Notes: generated by a model from the letters alone, not told the origin. 64,000 nt of DNA from UMGS363 sp051881815 (GCA_051881815.1 JBJEQP010000021.1:14547-78546), one strand, 5' to 3'; positions 16,497 through 26,378 are shown, counted from the stretch's first letter. Program-made: numbers and translations.

Positions 16497-17417
16497 ATGT
16501 TAGATGAGATACAGAAAAGGATCCTTGAGGAAGTCGCAGACCTGCACGGCGTTCCCGAGGGCGCATACAACATCCGTGCAAACGGCTCGGCTGCAGGAAG
16601 GAACACCACCGCAGACATTGATATCATCTCAAAAACGGACAAATCGGGAATTGACATAAAGATCAAGCCCGGAACGAAGAACCAGAGCGTTCACATCCCC
16701 GTCGTTATCAGCGAAAGCGGATTGAAAGAGGTCGTTTACAACGATTTCTTCATCGGCGAAGACTCGGACGTTGTGATAGTTGCAGGCTGCGGGATACACA
16801 ACTGCGGAACACAGGCTTCGCAGCATGACGGCGTTCACCGCTTCTTTGTCGGCAAAAACGCAAAGGTGAAATATGTTGAAAAGCACTACGGCGAGGGTGA
16901 CGGAACGGGTGAACGCATCCTAAATCCTGTTACCGAGGTCTATATGGAAGAAAACAGCTCAATGGAAATGGAAATGGTGCAGATAAAGGGCGTGGATTCG
17001 ACCAAGCGCACCACCATCGCAAAGCTTGACAAGGGCGCAAAGCTCGTTGTCCGTGAGCGCCTTATGACGCACGGAGATCAGTACGCCGAAAGCACCTACA
17101 ACACCGAGCTCAACGGTGAAAACTCGGGTGCCGACATCGTTTCACGCTCGGTCGCAAAGGATAATTCCGTTCAGATCTTCTATTCCAAGCTGGAGGGCAA
17201 CGCTGCCTGCACAGGTCATACCGAATGTGACGGCATCATCATGGACAATGCGAAGATCAGCGCCGTTCCCGCACTTGACGCAAACAATATTGACGCTTCG
17301 CTCATTCACGAAGCCGCTATCGGAAAGATCGCAGGCGAACAGCTTATCAAGCTCATGACCCTCGGACTTACCGAAGCCGAAGCCGAAGCACAGATCGTAA
17401 ACGGATTCCTGAAATAA
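16497..17417 (+). CDS. sufB: SufB/SufD-like Fe-S scaffold protein
   Basis: This 306-residue soluble protein is much shorter than canonical SufB (about 470 residues). It keeps the beta-helix core and C-terminal helical domain that binds SufC (SLIHEAAIGKIAGEQLIKLMTLGLTEAEAEAQIV). Conserved segments include GCGIHNCGTQASQHDGVHRFFVG and VSRSVAKDNS. Such short SufB partners of SufC occur in archaea and strict anaerobes as minimal SUF systems. It forms an operon with sufC and probably builds iron-sulfur clusters. Confidence 0.88.
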   Translation: MLDEIQKRILEEVADLHGVPEGAYNIRANGSAAGRNTTADIDIISKTDKSGIDIKIKPGTKNQSVHIPVVISESGLKEVVYNDFFIGEDSDVVIVAGCGIHNCGTQASQHDGVHRFFVGKNAKVKYVEKHYGEGDGTGERILNPVTEVYMEENSSMEMEMVQIKGVDSTKRTTIAKLDKGAKLVVRERLMTHGDQYAESTYNTELNGENSGADIVSRSVAKDNSVQIFYSKLEGNAACTGHTECDGIIMDNAKISAVPALDANNIDASLIHEAAIGKIAGEQLIKLMTLGLTEAEAEAQIVNGFLK

Positions 17418-17435
17418 GAAAGGCAAGGTCTTTTT

Positions 17436-19097
17436 ATGATAGTAAAAACATCAAAGCTCGCTGCTGCGGCTGTTGCAGCGCTCCTCTGCACCGCTGTATT
17501 CACGGGATGCAAGGAAACCGACGACAAGCCTGCTCCTTCCGAAACCGAAGCAACCTCTGCTTTGCCCGAAAACAACGATGCAGACAATACAGCCGATGAA
17601 AGCGCTGCTCCTGCAATTGTCGGAGTTTTCGGGGATATACGCACCGAGTTTAACGACGATCTTGACCTGACAAAATATCCGCTCACGCCGAACGATGTTC
17701 CGAGCGACTTTGAACTTGTGATCGAAGCCGAGAATGCGGAGCTTTCGGGCGGCTGCAACGCTGTTGAAGCGGAAGGCTTTTCTGGAAGCGGATATGTCAC
17801 AGGACTTAACAAAAATACCGACAGTATCTCCTTCAAGGTTACGCTTGAAAACTCGGGAATGTACGACTTGGATTTCCGATGCAGAACTCCCGATACGGGC
17901 AGAGTAAACTACGTTTTCATTGACGGAAAGCACTCGGGAGATATTAAATCCAAAGGCTCGGCAGAGGTCAATGACTCGTTCATGAAGGGTATCTACCTTG
18001 AATCGGGCGAACACGAGATCGTGCTTTCGCCGCAGTGGGGATATGTTGACTACGACAGCCTTATCATCACTGCAAACACTTCCATAAATGACGATACATA
18101 CAGCATTACCGAGCCGCTCTCCAACCCGAACGCCGATGAACGCACGCAGCGGCTTTACAAGTTCCTCTGTGACGCTTACGGAAACTATTCTCTTACAGGG
18201 CAGTTCGCCGACAAGGGCAGACAGTCCTCCGAGCTTTCAAGGATAAAGCAGGCAACGGGCAAGGAATTCGCCGTTCTCGGAATGGATATGATGGATTACG
18301 CAAGTCAGAACGTTGCAAACGGTGCAAGCAGCAGAACGGTAGAGTTCGCATACGACTGGTACGAAAACGCAGGCGGCATCGTCCAGCTTTGCTGGCATTG
18401 GAGCTCGCCCGAGCAGTACGCCAAGAATGATGAAGACAATCCGTGGTACAAATCCTTCTACAAGGAAGCTTCAAATATTGATCTGGACAAGATAATGAAC
18501 GGCGAAGACGATGAGGGCTATGAGCTTCTGATGAAGGACATCGACCTTATCTCCGAACAGCTTGCAAGGCTCTGCGATATGGGCGTTCCCGTCATCTGGC
18601 GACCGCTTCACGAAGCGTCGGGCGGATGGTTCTGGTGGGGCGACTGCGACCCCGAGAGCTACAAGAAGCTCTGGAACACGATGTACGACAAGATGACAAA
18701 CGAGCATAACCTCACGAACCTTATATGGATGTGGAACGGACAGGATCCCGAATGGTATCCGGGGGATGAAACGGTCGACATAATCTCCTACGATATTTAC
18801 GCAGGAAACCACGTTTATGAAAGCTTCGGCGGAACCTTTACCGAGGCTGTTGAAACCTCTCCGAAGGGCAAGCTTGTAGCTCTGTCGGAAAACGGCTGCG
18901 TAATGGATCCCGAGCTTACGATGAAAAACAACGCACGCTGGCTCTTCTGGGGAACATGGGCAGACCCGTTCACGCTCAAAAACTTCATGCTCAACGAAGA
19001 ATACACCGAAAAGGATATGCTTATAAAAGCGTACAACAACGACCGCACTCTCACGCTTGACGAGCTGCCTGATCTGAAAACATACCCACTTGATTAA
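17436..19097 (+). CDS. GH26 beta-mannanase lipoprotein with CBM35-like domain
   Basis: This 553-residue protein has a lipoprotein signal (Cys25 in VFTGC) and a Ser/Thr/Glu/Ala-rich linker to about 62. Residues about 91-213 form a CBM35-like beta-sandwich (FELVIEAENAELSGG, GYVDYDSLIITA). Residues about 233-545 form a GH26 barrel with acid/base Glu393 in WRPLHEASGGWFWW and nucleophile Glu485 in VALSENG. It should cut beta-1,4-mannan at the cell surface. It lies 18 bases after sufB without its own visible promoter, and near a sugar ABC permease pair on the other strand. Confidence 0.94.
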   Translation: MIVKTSKLAAAAVAALLCTAVFTGCKETDDKPAPSETEATSALPENNDADNTADESAAPAIVGVFGDIRTEFNDDLDLTKYPLTPNDVPSDFELVIEAENAELSGGCNAVEAEGFSGSGYVTGLNKNTDSISFKVTLENSGMYDLDFRCRTPDTGRVNYVFIDGKHSGDIKSKGSAEVNDSFMKGIYLESGEHEIVLSPQWGYVDYDSLIITANTSINDDTYSITEPLSNPNADERTQRLYKFLCDAYGNYSLTGQFADKGRQSSELSRIKQATGKEFAVLGMDMMDYASQNVANGASSRTVEFAYDWYENAGGIVQLCWHWSSPEQYAKNDEDNPWYKSFYKEASNIDLDKIMNGEDDEGYELLMKDIDLISEQLARLCDMGVPVIWRPLHEASGGWFWWGDCDPESYKKLWNTMYDKMTNEHNLTNLIWMWNGQDPEWYPGDETVDIISYDIYAGNHVYESFGGTFTEAVETSPKGKLVALSENGCVMDPELTMKNNARWLFWGTWADPFTLKNFMLNEEYTEKDMLIKAYNNDRTLTLDELPDLKTYPLD

Positions 19098-19365
19098 TGC
19101 GTAATTCGTAATGCACTGCGAAGCTGTGCATCGTAATTGCGTAATTATTTGATGCCAAACAATGAATTGAATTAATAAAGATAATTTGGCATTTCACAAA
19201 AAATCAAACGGTACGACCACGACTTATTTCAATTATCAAAAATAATTTTTCGTGGTTATACCGTTTTTTTAGTTTATAAAGTAAATTCACAGCGCGCAAT
19301 AATTACGCATTACGCATTACGAATTACGCATTATAAATAGCGCATTACGAATTACGCATTTGAAA
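19098..19365. repeat. GCGTAATTCGTAATGC repeats around a terminator
   Basis: Copies of TGCGTAATTCGTAATGC and its complement GCATTACGAATTACGCA occur at 19098-19145 and, several times over, at 19298-19362, forming an inverted pair around the terminator at 19206. This short motif has the look of a dispersed intergenic repeat that has multiplied locally. Confidence 0.7.
19206..19272 (+). terminator. GH26 terminator
   Basis: AAACGGTA and ACCACGA pair with TCGTGGT and TACCGTTT across an AT-rich loop and end in a run of seven T on the plus strand. The opposite strand also ends in A/T, so it may serve the converging permease operon. Confidence 0.75.
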
Positions 19366-19380
19366 AATTCACAAGCAGTA

Positions 19381-20007
19381 TTACTTGCGTAATGATGCAG
19401 GGTCTTCCTCGATCTTTCGGAAGATGTGCATTGCAACTCCGCTTATTGTGAACATTATGCAGGCAGGGCCAATCAGTGCGCCGATGAACTTTGTTGTCGG
19501 ATTCCAGAATATAATCAGCAATTCAATCACAATTATAACAAGCAGCAAAACGGTTCTGCCGAAAAACTTCATTCCTATCCTGAACGAATTCTTTATCGAA
19601 TTAATTACGGTATTATCATACCTTGCAAGCAGCGGAAAAACGTATAAAAGGCAGAAAATGAAGATATACGCCGAAAAACAGCCGAGAATAAGTATCCCTA
19701 TACCGCCGCTCTCCATTGCGTTATAAAGCTGAAAATCAAGGTATACCGCTTCAAAGCACACGGGCGGAAGAAGTCCGATAAATATCCCCTGCTTCCAGTT
19801 CTCCTTGAACGCTTTCCAGAAATCCTTTATGACATTGCCCTCCTGATCCTCGGACATTCGCAGCAGCACGGTATATGCTGCGATCGTACTTCCGCCGATA
19901 GTTACTATCGGTATGCAGAAAACGACCCACATAAAGTTCAGTTTAAGGATATCCCACAGTCTTTGCATAAACTGATAGAACGGACTTTCTACGCTGAATA
20001 ATTTCAT
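19381..20007 (-). CDS. YesL family membrane protein (DUF624)
   Basis: This 208-residue protein has four to five membrane segments and the family's opening LKLNFMWVVFCIPIVTIGGSTIAAYTV. Members are habitually encoded with LplB/LplC-type sugar permeases in Firmicutes, as here, where it follows the LplC-type gene by about 100 bases. The role is unknown; an accessory function in oligosaccharide uptake is inferred from context only. Confidence 0.88.
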   Translation of the reverse strand: MKLFSVESPFYQFMQRLWDILKLNFMWVVFCIPIVTIGGSTIAAYTVLLRMSEDQEGNVIKDFWKAFKENWKQGIFIGLLPPVCFEAVYLDFQLYNAMESGGIGILILGCFSAYIFIFCLLYVFPLLARYDNTVINSIKNSFRIGMKFFGRTVLLLVIIVIELLIIFWNPTTKFIGALIGPACIMFTISGVAMHIFRKIEEDPASLRK

Positions 20008-20108
20008 CCGAACCTCCGAAAATCTTAAATAAATGCAAAACGGGATCTCAAAGGGAAGACAATATGGTATTCCCTGTATGAAACCCCGTAAAATTTGCTG
20101 AACGGCTT

Positions 20109-21050
20109 TTAGCCCTTAACTGCTCCGAGCATGATACCCGATTCAAAATACCTTTGCATGAACGGATAAACGAGCATGATCGGAATAATTGTGATCATTG
20201 AGATAGTGTACTGAATGATCTTCGTGTTCATCGCACCCGAGAGCGCTGCAACGTCCGAGCTTGAAGTAGCTCCGTTTACCATAGCGCTGAGGTTTGACGA
20301 CTGGTTCAGGTAGACATAAAGTCTGTGCTGAACGGTATAGAGATCAGGCGAGTTGGAGTTGTAGATAAGCGAATCCTGGAAGGAGTTCCAGTGTCCTACT
20401 GCGCCGAAAATTGCGATAGTTGCGAGGATAGGCTTTGAAAGCGGCCAGATTATCTTATAGAAGATAGTCCAGTAGCCTGCGCCGTCGATGAACGCACTTT
20501 CCTCGATCTCACCCGGGATGGATTCAACGTATGTCTTTACGAGAATGATGTTGTAAGGCGAAACGATAGCAGGGATGATGTAAACGAGGAATGTGTTGGT
20601 AAGACCGAGCATTGAAAGGTTGAGGTATGTAGGGATAAGTCCTGCGTTGAAGTACATTGTGATAACGAGGAATCTGTACCAGAACTTTCTGTGCCACATC
20701 TCATTCTTTGTCATAAGGTAGCCTGCGAGTGCAGACGCAAAAACCATGAGGACTGTACCGATAAGTGTTCTTAAAATGGTAACAACGAACGAATTCCAAA
20801 GGTCGTTTACGTTTGCCATCATGATATAGTTCTGAATGGTGACCTGCTGTGGGAAGAACGTGATAACGCCCTTCTTAACAAGCTCGTTATTCGAGATTGT
20901 GTTGATGAAAATATAGTAGAACGGGAAAATACAGCTCAATGTGAATACGATGAAGAACAGGTAATTCAGGATATTGAAAACAATATCGCCGGGAGTCAGC
21001 TTGATCTTCGATTTAGTCTTTTCCTTCATGATCTTTTCATGCGTTGACAT
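20109..21050 (-). CDS. Carbohydrate ABC transporter permease, LplC/YtcP type
   Basis: This 313-residue protein has six membrane segments. The cytoplasmic EAA loop is ESAFIDGAGYWTIFYKIIWPLSKPILATI, and the C-terminal MQRYFESGIMLGAVKG is typical of the LplC branch. It partners the LplB-type gene 14 bases upstream to form the membrane channel of an oligosaccharide importer. No binding protein or ATPase gene is present here; an MsmK-like shared ATPase encoded elsewhere is likely. Confidence 0.93.
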   Translation of the reverse strand: MSTHEKIMKEKTKSKIKLTPGDIVFNILNYLFFIVFTLSCIFPFYYIFINTISNNELVKKGVITFFPQQVTIQNYIMMANVNDLWNSFVVTILRTLIGTVLMVFASALAGYLMTKNEMWHRKFWYRFLVITMYFNAGLIPTYLNLSMLGLTNTFLVYIIPAIVSPYNIILVKTYVESIPGEIEESAFIDGAGYWTIFYKIIWPLSKPILATIAIFGAVGHWNSFQDSLIYNSNSPDLYTVQHRLYVYLNQSSNLSAMVNGATSSSDVAALSGAMNTKIIQYTISMITIIPIMLVYPFMQRYFESGIMLGAVKG

Positions 21051-21064
21051 TTCAAACCGCCTCC

Positions 21065-22555
21065 TTATACAATGCTCTCGCCGCGGACAAGCTTGGAAAC
21101 GCTGTTAGCAGCAAAGAGGAGAATTACGCTGATAATGGACTTGACCATACCGATAACCGTTGAGATCGGGATAAGTCCGCTTGTGATACCGAGGTTGTAA
21201 ACGTAAAGGTCGAGAACTTCGATATTGTTCTTGTTGATCGCATTGGAGAATACGAGGTACTGTTCCATACCGTTTGAAAGGATATTTGCGATCGACATAA
21301 GAAGAAGAACCATATATGTAGGAATAAGCTCGGGAATGGTGATGTACCACATCTTTGCAAAACGTCCTGCACCGTCAACGGTAGCCGCTTCGTAAAGCTG
21401 CTGGTCGATACCCGAAATGGAAGCAATATAGATGATAGCACTCCAGCCGAGTCCCTTCCAGAGTCCCCATGCGAGCATCTTGAGCCACATATGAGAATCG
21501 CTCATGAGGTAGTTAGTCATTGTAGGATGACCTATTGAAGTGAGGAAGGTGTTGATAAATCCGTCAGTTGAGAAGATCGCAAGTGCGATAGCGTAAACGA
21601 GAACCCAGCTGATGAAGTTCGGGATAGTCGTAAATGTCTGAACGATTCTTCTGAATGCGGTGTTCTTGATCTCGGAAAGGAAGATAGCGAACACCATAGG
21701 CACCCAGCTCGTAGCGATACCAAGACCGCTCATTGCAAGTGTGTTCTTTACAACTCGGATAACGTCTTTTCTTGTTGCAGAGGTGTTGAAGAGCGCCTTG
21801 AACCACTTGAAGCCGACGAACTTGTCCATAGAGAGGGTTTCGCCCGACTTGTAATCGAAGAAAGCATATCTCCAGCCGAAGAGCGGCAGATAGCAGAACA
21901 CGAACGCAAGAACGAGGATCGGGAGCATCATAAGGAAAAGTCTGAACTTCGGAGCCATTTCTGCCTTTTCGCCCTTTGTAACGGGTACAAGTACCAATTC
22001 GGCAGCCGAAACAATAAGCGTTACAGCTGCAAGAACGGCGTAAAGCCAGAAGATAGACGGGAAATAAGGTTCTACCTTTTCGATCTTTTCGGAACCGAGA
22101 AGCATATTATAGGAACGGTTGATGCCGAAAAGTGCACAAACTTCGATGATCGAACCGATAATAGTGACGAGTGTGCTCGTTTTCTTCATTTTATTGTTTC
22201 CGAGCGACATACAAGCACCGACTATCATTACCACTACTGCCAACACAATGATAAGGCTGCTTGCGTTGAGCAGCTTGAAAGCGGACTCGGGTACCCAGCC
22301 TCTTGAGAACGCACGGCCAAGGTTTGTTATAAGAGTTTTGTAAGAAACGCCGCAGGTGAAGAGCGACATATTCTTATTGATCTGATCGGTTATTCTTGCA
22401 GCGTTGAAATTCGGGAAGAAAAGAATAATGATATTTACCACAACGGATGCGCGAACGATCCAGAAAAGGATATCGCAGAGCATCTCACGCGGAGTACGTA
22501 TAACATCTCTTCTCTTCAGTTTGGTTTCAACTGCTGTTTTGACACCACCTGACAT
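21065..22555 (-). CDS. Sugar ABC transporter permease, LplB type, with long N-terminal extension
   Basis: The ATG at 22555 has GGAGGTG at the proper distance, so the protein is 496 residues. The canonical permease begins near residue 205 (MMLPILVLAFVFCYLPLFGWRYAF), with the EAA loop YEAATVDGAGRFAKMWYITIPELIPTYM later. The first 205 residues are an extra module with about four predicted membrane helices, unusual for LplB proteins of about 300 residues. It forms a heterodimer with the LplC-type gene. The AraC regulator is divergent. Confidence 0.9.
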   Translation of the reverse strand: MSGGVKTAVETKLKRRDVIRTPREMLCDILFWIVRASVVVNIIILFFPNFNAARITDQINKNMSLFTCGVSYKTLITNLGRAFSRGWVPESAFKLLNASSLIIVLAVVVMIVGACMSLGNNKMKKTSTLVTIIGSIIEVCALFGINRSYNMLLGSEKIEKVEPYFPSIFWLYAVLAAVTLIVSAAELVLVPVTKGEKAEMAPKFRLFLMMLPILVLAFVFCYLPLFGWRYAFFDYKSGETLSMDKFVGFKWFKALFNTSATRKDVIRVVKNTLAMSGLGIATSWVPMVFAIFLSEIKNTAFRRIVQTFTTIPNFISWVLVYAIALAIFSTDGFINTFLTSIGHPTMTNYLMSDSHMWLKMLAWGLWKGLGWSAIIYIASISGIDQQLYEAATVDGAGRFAKMWYITIPELIPTYMVLLLMSIANILSNGMEQYLVFSNAINKNNIEVLDLYVYNLGITSGLIPISTVIGMVKSIISVILLFAANSVSKLVRGESIV

Positions 22556-22797
22556 TTTGTACTGCACCTCCAAAGATTTTAAACAATCAGGGCACCTATA
22601 CAATACAAAAAGTCTGCACAAAGCCTTGATTATTTTGTAAAAATATGCTACAATGTAAACAAATTATATCACAGTTTTATCACCTTTACAATAAAAATAA
22701 CGACATTTTTTAGCACAATAATGACATAAACAAAATACCGTCAAAAATAAACCGATTACATTGTAAGAAGTTACAAAAAACAAGGAAAATTTTTAAA

Positions 22798-23655
22798 ATG
22801 AAAGAATTTCACCTTAAAGAATTTACGAAGGAAAACGATTTCCCGTTCCATATTCTTCTCGATAACCATGAAAACACCTTCCCTATCCACAGCCACGCCG
22901 ACTTCTGCGAGCTTGCGATAGTCATAGGCGGAAGTGCGGCGCACATCGTCAACGATGAATGCTTCCCAATAAAAAAGGGAGATGTTTTTTTCATCGGAAA
23001 AAATATGTCGCACGGGTTTTCCGAAGCGGTCGATTTCAGGATATGCAACATAATGTTCAGCAGCGAAGCTTTTTTCGGCAATGATTCGGATATATGCAGG
23101 ACCGAAAGCTTCCGTTCGCTTTTTTACGGTAAAAACGGACTCCAGACAAAGCTTACGCTTCCGCCCGAGGAATTTATCAGAGTATGCGAGATAGTAAAAA
23201 TGCTCCAGACCGAATACTGCAGCTGTTCGGACGGCCGTGAAACGCTTATCCGATCATATTTCATGATGCTGACTGTCATGCTGTCACGGCTCCACGCCTC
23301 AAAGGAATCGGGCAAAAAGCGAAGTGCCGAAAGCATAACCGCTGCGGCTGAATTCATCGAGCGAAACTTCACCGAGAAGCTCACTCTCGATTCGATCGCC
23401 GAGGTAACTCACTATTCCTCACGGCATTTTGTGAGGATATTCACCGAAACCTATCACCAGACGCCGCAGGAATACATACTTTCGCTCCGTCTGCGCCGTG
23501 CAATGAGCTTTCTTGAAGAGGGAGAGCTTTCTATCGAGGAAACGGCACAGCAGAGCGGCTTCGGTGATGGAAACTACTTCTGCCGAGTGTTCAAGAAACA
23601 AACGGGCGTTACTCCGGGCGAATACCGCCGGAAAGCGCTGCGAAGAAAGAACTGA
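22798..23655 (+). CDS. AraC-family transcriptional regulator
   Basis: This 285-residue protein has an N-terminal cupin (residues about 15-95: FPIHSHADFCELAIVIGG, FPIKKGDVFFIG) and two C-terminal helix-turn-helix motifs (LTLDSIAEVTHYSSRHFVRIFTE and LSIEETAQQSGFGDGNYFCRVFKKQTGVTPGEYR). It is divergent from the sugar permease operon and probably senses the imported oligosaccharide to activate that operon. It may be cotranscribed with nth, which begins 11 bases after its stop. Confidence 0.92.
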   Translation: MKEFHLKEFTKENDFPFHILLDNHENTFPIHSHADFCELAIVIGGSAAHIVNDECFPIKKGDVFFIGKNMSHGFSEAVDFRICNIMFSSEAFFGNDSDICRTESFRSLFYGKNGLQTKLTLPPEEFIRVCEIVKMLQTEYCSCSDGRETLIRSYFMMLTVMLSRLHASKESGKKRSAESITAAAEFIERNFTEKLTLDSIAEVTHYSSRHFVRIFTETYHQTPQEYILSLRLRRAMSFLEEGELSIEETAQQSGFGDGNYFCRVFKKQTGVTPGEYRRKALRRKN

Positions 23656-23666
23656 AAGGATAATTT

Positions 23667-24320
23667 ATGACTAAAAAAGAAAGAGCGGCAGCAGCCGTTG
23701 AAGGACTTGAAAAGCTTTACCCCGAAGCTGTTTGTTCGCTGGTTTATGAAAAGCCCTATGAGCTTATGATCGCAACACGGCTTTCGGCTCAATGCACCGA
23801 CGCAAGGGTAAATATCGTTACAAAGGAGCTTTTCGCGAAATTCCCGACGCTGAAAAGCTTTGCCGACGCAAAATGGGAGGATATCGCCGAAATTGTACGT
23901 CCCTGCGGACTTTATAAGACCAAAGCGCAGAGCATCGCCGAAATGGCGCACACCCTATACTATGACCTTGACGGAGTTATCCCCGACACGGTAGAGGAGC
24001 TTGTAAAGCTGCCCGGTATCGGCAGAAAGACCGCAAACCTCATCGTCGGGGACGTTTTCCGCAAGCCTGCGGTCGTTACGGACACACATTTTATAAGGAT
24101 ATGCGGAAGGCTCGGACTTACCGCAAACACCGAGCCGCAAAAGGTGGAGGAAGATCTACGAAAGCTTCTTCCGCCCGATAAAAGCTCCGACTTCTGCCAC
24201 AGGATCGTTTTTTTCGGGCGTGAATACTGCTGCGCAAGGAGCCCGAAATGCGATGTTTGTCCGCTCAAAAGTCAGCTCGGCGGATACAAATGCAAAATAA
24301 AGGACAAGAAAGCCGAATGA
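23667..24320 (+). CDS. nth: Endonuclease III (DNA glycosylase/AP lyase)
   Basis: This 217-residue protein has the helix-hairpin-helix with the catalytic Lys in LPGIGRKTAN and the catalytic Asp in VVTDTHFIRI. The C-terminal four-cysteine cluster site is CCARSPKCDVCPLKSQLGGYKC. It removes oxidised pyrimidines and cleaves the abasic site. The recQ start overlaps its stop (ATGA), so the two are translationally coupled. The [4Fe-4S] cluster would depend on the nearby suf genes or their equivalents. Confidence 0.96.
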   Translation: MTKKERAAAAVEGLEKLYPEAVCSLVYEKPYELMIATRLSAQCTDARVNIVTKELFAKFPTLKSFADAKWEDIAEIVRPCGLYKTKAQSIAEMAHTLYYDLDGVIPDTVEELVKLPGIGRKTANLIVGDVFRKPAVVTDTHFIRICGRLGLTANTEPQKVEEDLRKLLPPDKSSDFCHRIVFFGREYCCARSPKCDVCPLKSQLGGYKCKIKDKKAE

Positions 24321-26317
24321 ACAAATTTGAAGTTTTAAAACAATACTTCGGACACGATGACTTCCGAAACGGTCAGTCCGAGATAATCGACAACATACTT
24401 TCGGGTAAGGATGTGCTTGCGATAATGCCGACAGGCGCAGGAAAATCCGTCTGCTATCAGGTCCCTGCGATGCTGCTTGACGGGATAACTATCGTAATTT
24501 CGCCGCTCATCTCGCTTATGAAGGATCAGGTCGAGAGCCTTGTGCAGTCGGGAATACGGGCCGCTTACATAAACAGCTCATTAAGCGCTGCGCAGTATCG
24601 TGAGGTCATACGCCGTGCCGAAAACGGTGAATACAAGCTCATTTATGCCGCACCCGAACGGCTTACCGCAGAAAGCTTTGTTTCCTTTGCCGAGCGAAGC
24701 AATATCTCAATGGTAACGGTCGATGAATCGCACTGCGTTTCGCAATGGGGACAGGATTTCCGACCGAGCTATCTGAAAATTCCCGAATTTATAGAAAAGC
24801 TCTCCAAACGCCCTATAATAAGCGCTTTCACGGCAACAGCGACCGAACACGTCAAAGAAGACATCTCCTCGCTGCTCGGACTTCGCTCACCTTTCACCAT
24901 CACGACAGGCTTTGACAGGCAGAACCTTTACTTTGAGGTGAGAAGACCTGCCGAACGCCTTAACGAGCTTTTGAAGATCGTTGATGAGAACAGAGGGAAA
25001 AGCACTATCGTCTACTGCGCCACAAGAAAGAACGTTGAGATCGTTTGCGACGCTTTATGCGAAAAAGGCTATGCTGCGACACGCTACCACGCAGGACTTA
25101 CGGACGATGAACGCCGCCGCAATCAGGACGCTTTTCTTTATGACAAATGCGGCATTATGGTTGCGACAAACGCCTTCGGAATGGGAATCGACAAGTCGAA
25201 CGTTTCACTCATCATACATTACAATATGCCGAAAAACATCGAAAGCTACTATCAGGAGGCAGGCAGAGCGGGGCGTGACGGCGAACCTGCAAGCTGCATA
25301 CTGCTTTACAGCGGTCAGGATGTTGCGCTCGCACGTTTTCTCATAGAAAATTCCAACGAGGACAACGACGAGCTTTCCGACAGCGAAAAAGCCGAGCTTC
25401 GCAAGCGTGATTACGAACGCCTTAAACAGATGACCTTTTATGCAACGACCACCGACTGTCTTCGTGCAAGCATACTCAAATATTTCGGAGAAAAGCCGCC
25501 CGTTTTCTGCGGACACTGCTCAAATTGCTGCACAAGCTTTGAAACATCGGATATAACCACCGAAGCGCAGAAGATAATCAGCTGCGTTTACCGTATCTTC
25601 AACCACAACGGACGATATCTCGGCAAGGCGGCGATAACCGACATTCTCCGTGGTTCAAAGGCTGAAAAGCTTATCAGGAACGGATATGACACGCTCTCGA
25701 CATACGGGATAATGGCTGATACCCCCACCCACAGAATAAGGCTGATACTTGACGAGCTTATCGAAAAGGGGTATCTTAATGTTCACGAGGGCGAATACCC
25801 TGTCGTAGCGCCGACCGAACGTGCTGCGGCTGCGATAAGGTCGGGTCAGCGGTTTGAGATGAAGCTGCCGAAGGAAGTCCGCCGCATAACGGCAAAGGAA
25901 AAGCCTGCGGAATTCCCTGTCGATGCAGAGCTTCTTGCTATGCTCAAATCGAAGCGCATGGATATTGCCGAGAAGGCGCATATTCCTGCGTATCTTGTTT
26001 TCACCGATGCAACGCTTCGCGATATGTGCCGAAGGATGCCTTCAACGACGGAAGAATTTCTCGGAGTTTCGGGCGTCGGACGGAAGAAATGCGAAAGCTA
26101 CGGCGAAGCTTTTCTCAAGGTCATAAAGGATCATTCGGACGAAGCCAAAAAGAAAGGCTCCGATACCAAAGAAAAGGGCGGCTGGACGGTCGATGAAACG
26201 GAACGTCTGCGAGATGAGGTCGAAAAAGGTCTTTCGCTGACGCAGATAAGCGCCCGTCACGGCAGGTCTGCCAACGATATACGAAAGCGTTTGCACGAAA
26301 CAGGCATCCTTCGATGA
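24317..26317 (+). CDS. recQ: ATP-dependent DNA helicase RecQ
   Basis: This 666-residue helicase starts at the ATG overlapping the nth stop. Domain order: RecA-like domain 1 with Walker A PTGAGKS and DEAH-type VDESHC; domain 2 with QEAGRAGRDGE; the zinc/RQC region with CGHCSNCC; an HRDC domain (about residues 520-600); and a C-terminal helix-turn-helix-like segment (WTVDETERLRDEVEKGLSLTQISARHGRSANDIRKRLHETG) also seen in some Firmicute RecQ proteins. It unwinds 3'-5' at repair and recombination intermediates. Confidence 0.95.
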   Translation: MNKFEVLKQYFGHDDFRNGQSEIIDNILSGKDVLAIMPTGAGKSVCYQVPAMLLDGITIVISPLISLMKDQVESLVQSGIRAAYINSSLSAAQYREVIRRAENGEYKLIYAAPERLTAESFVSFAERSNISMVTVDESHCVSQWGQDFRPSYLKIPEFIEKLSKRPIISAFTATATEHVKEDISSLLGLRSPFTITTGFDRQNLYFEVRRPAERLNELLKIVDENRGKSTIVYCATRKNVEIVCDALCEKGYAATRYHAGLTDDERRRNQDAFLYDKCGIMVATNAFGMGIDKSNVSLIIHYNMPKNIESYYQEAGRAGRDGEPASCILLYSGQDVALARFLIENSNEDNDELSDSEKAELRKRDYERLKQMTFYATTTDCLRASILKYFGEKPPVFCGHCSNCCTSFETSDITTEAQKIISCVYRIFNHNGRYLGKAAITDILRGSKAEKLIRNGYDTLSTYGIMADTPTHRIRLILDELIEKGYLNVHEGEYPVVAPTERAAAAIRSGQRFEMKLPKEVRRITAKEKPAEFPVDAELLAMLKSKRMDIAEKAHIPAYLVFTDATLRDMCRRMPSTTEEFLGVSGVGRKKCESYGEAFLKVIKDHSDEAKKKGSDTKEKGGWTVDETERLRDEVEKGLSLTQISARHGRSANDIRKRLHETGILR

Positions 26318-26378
26318 AAATTTCGGTAAAAATGCAAATTCAATCTGTACAAGCAGAAAAATTTATGATATAATTATA

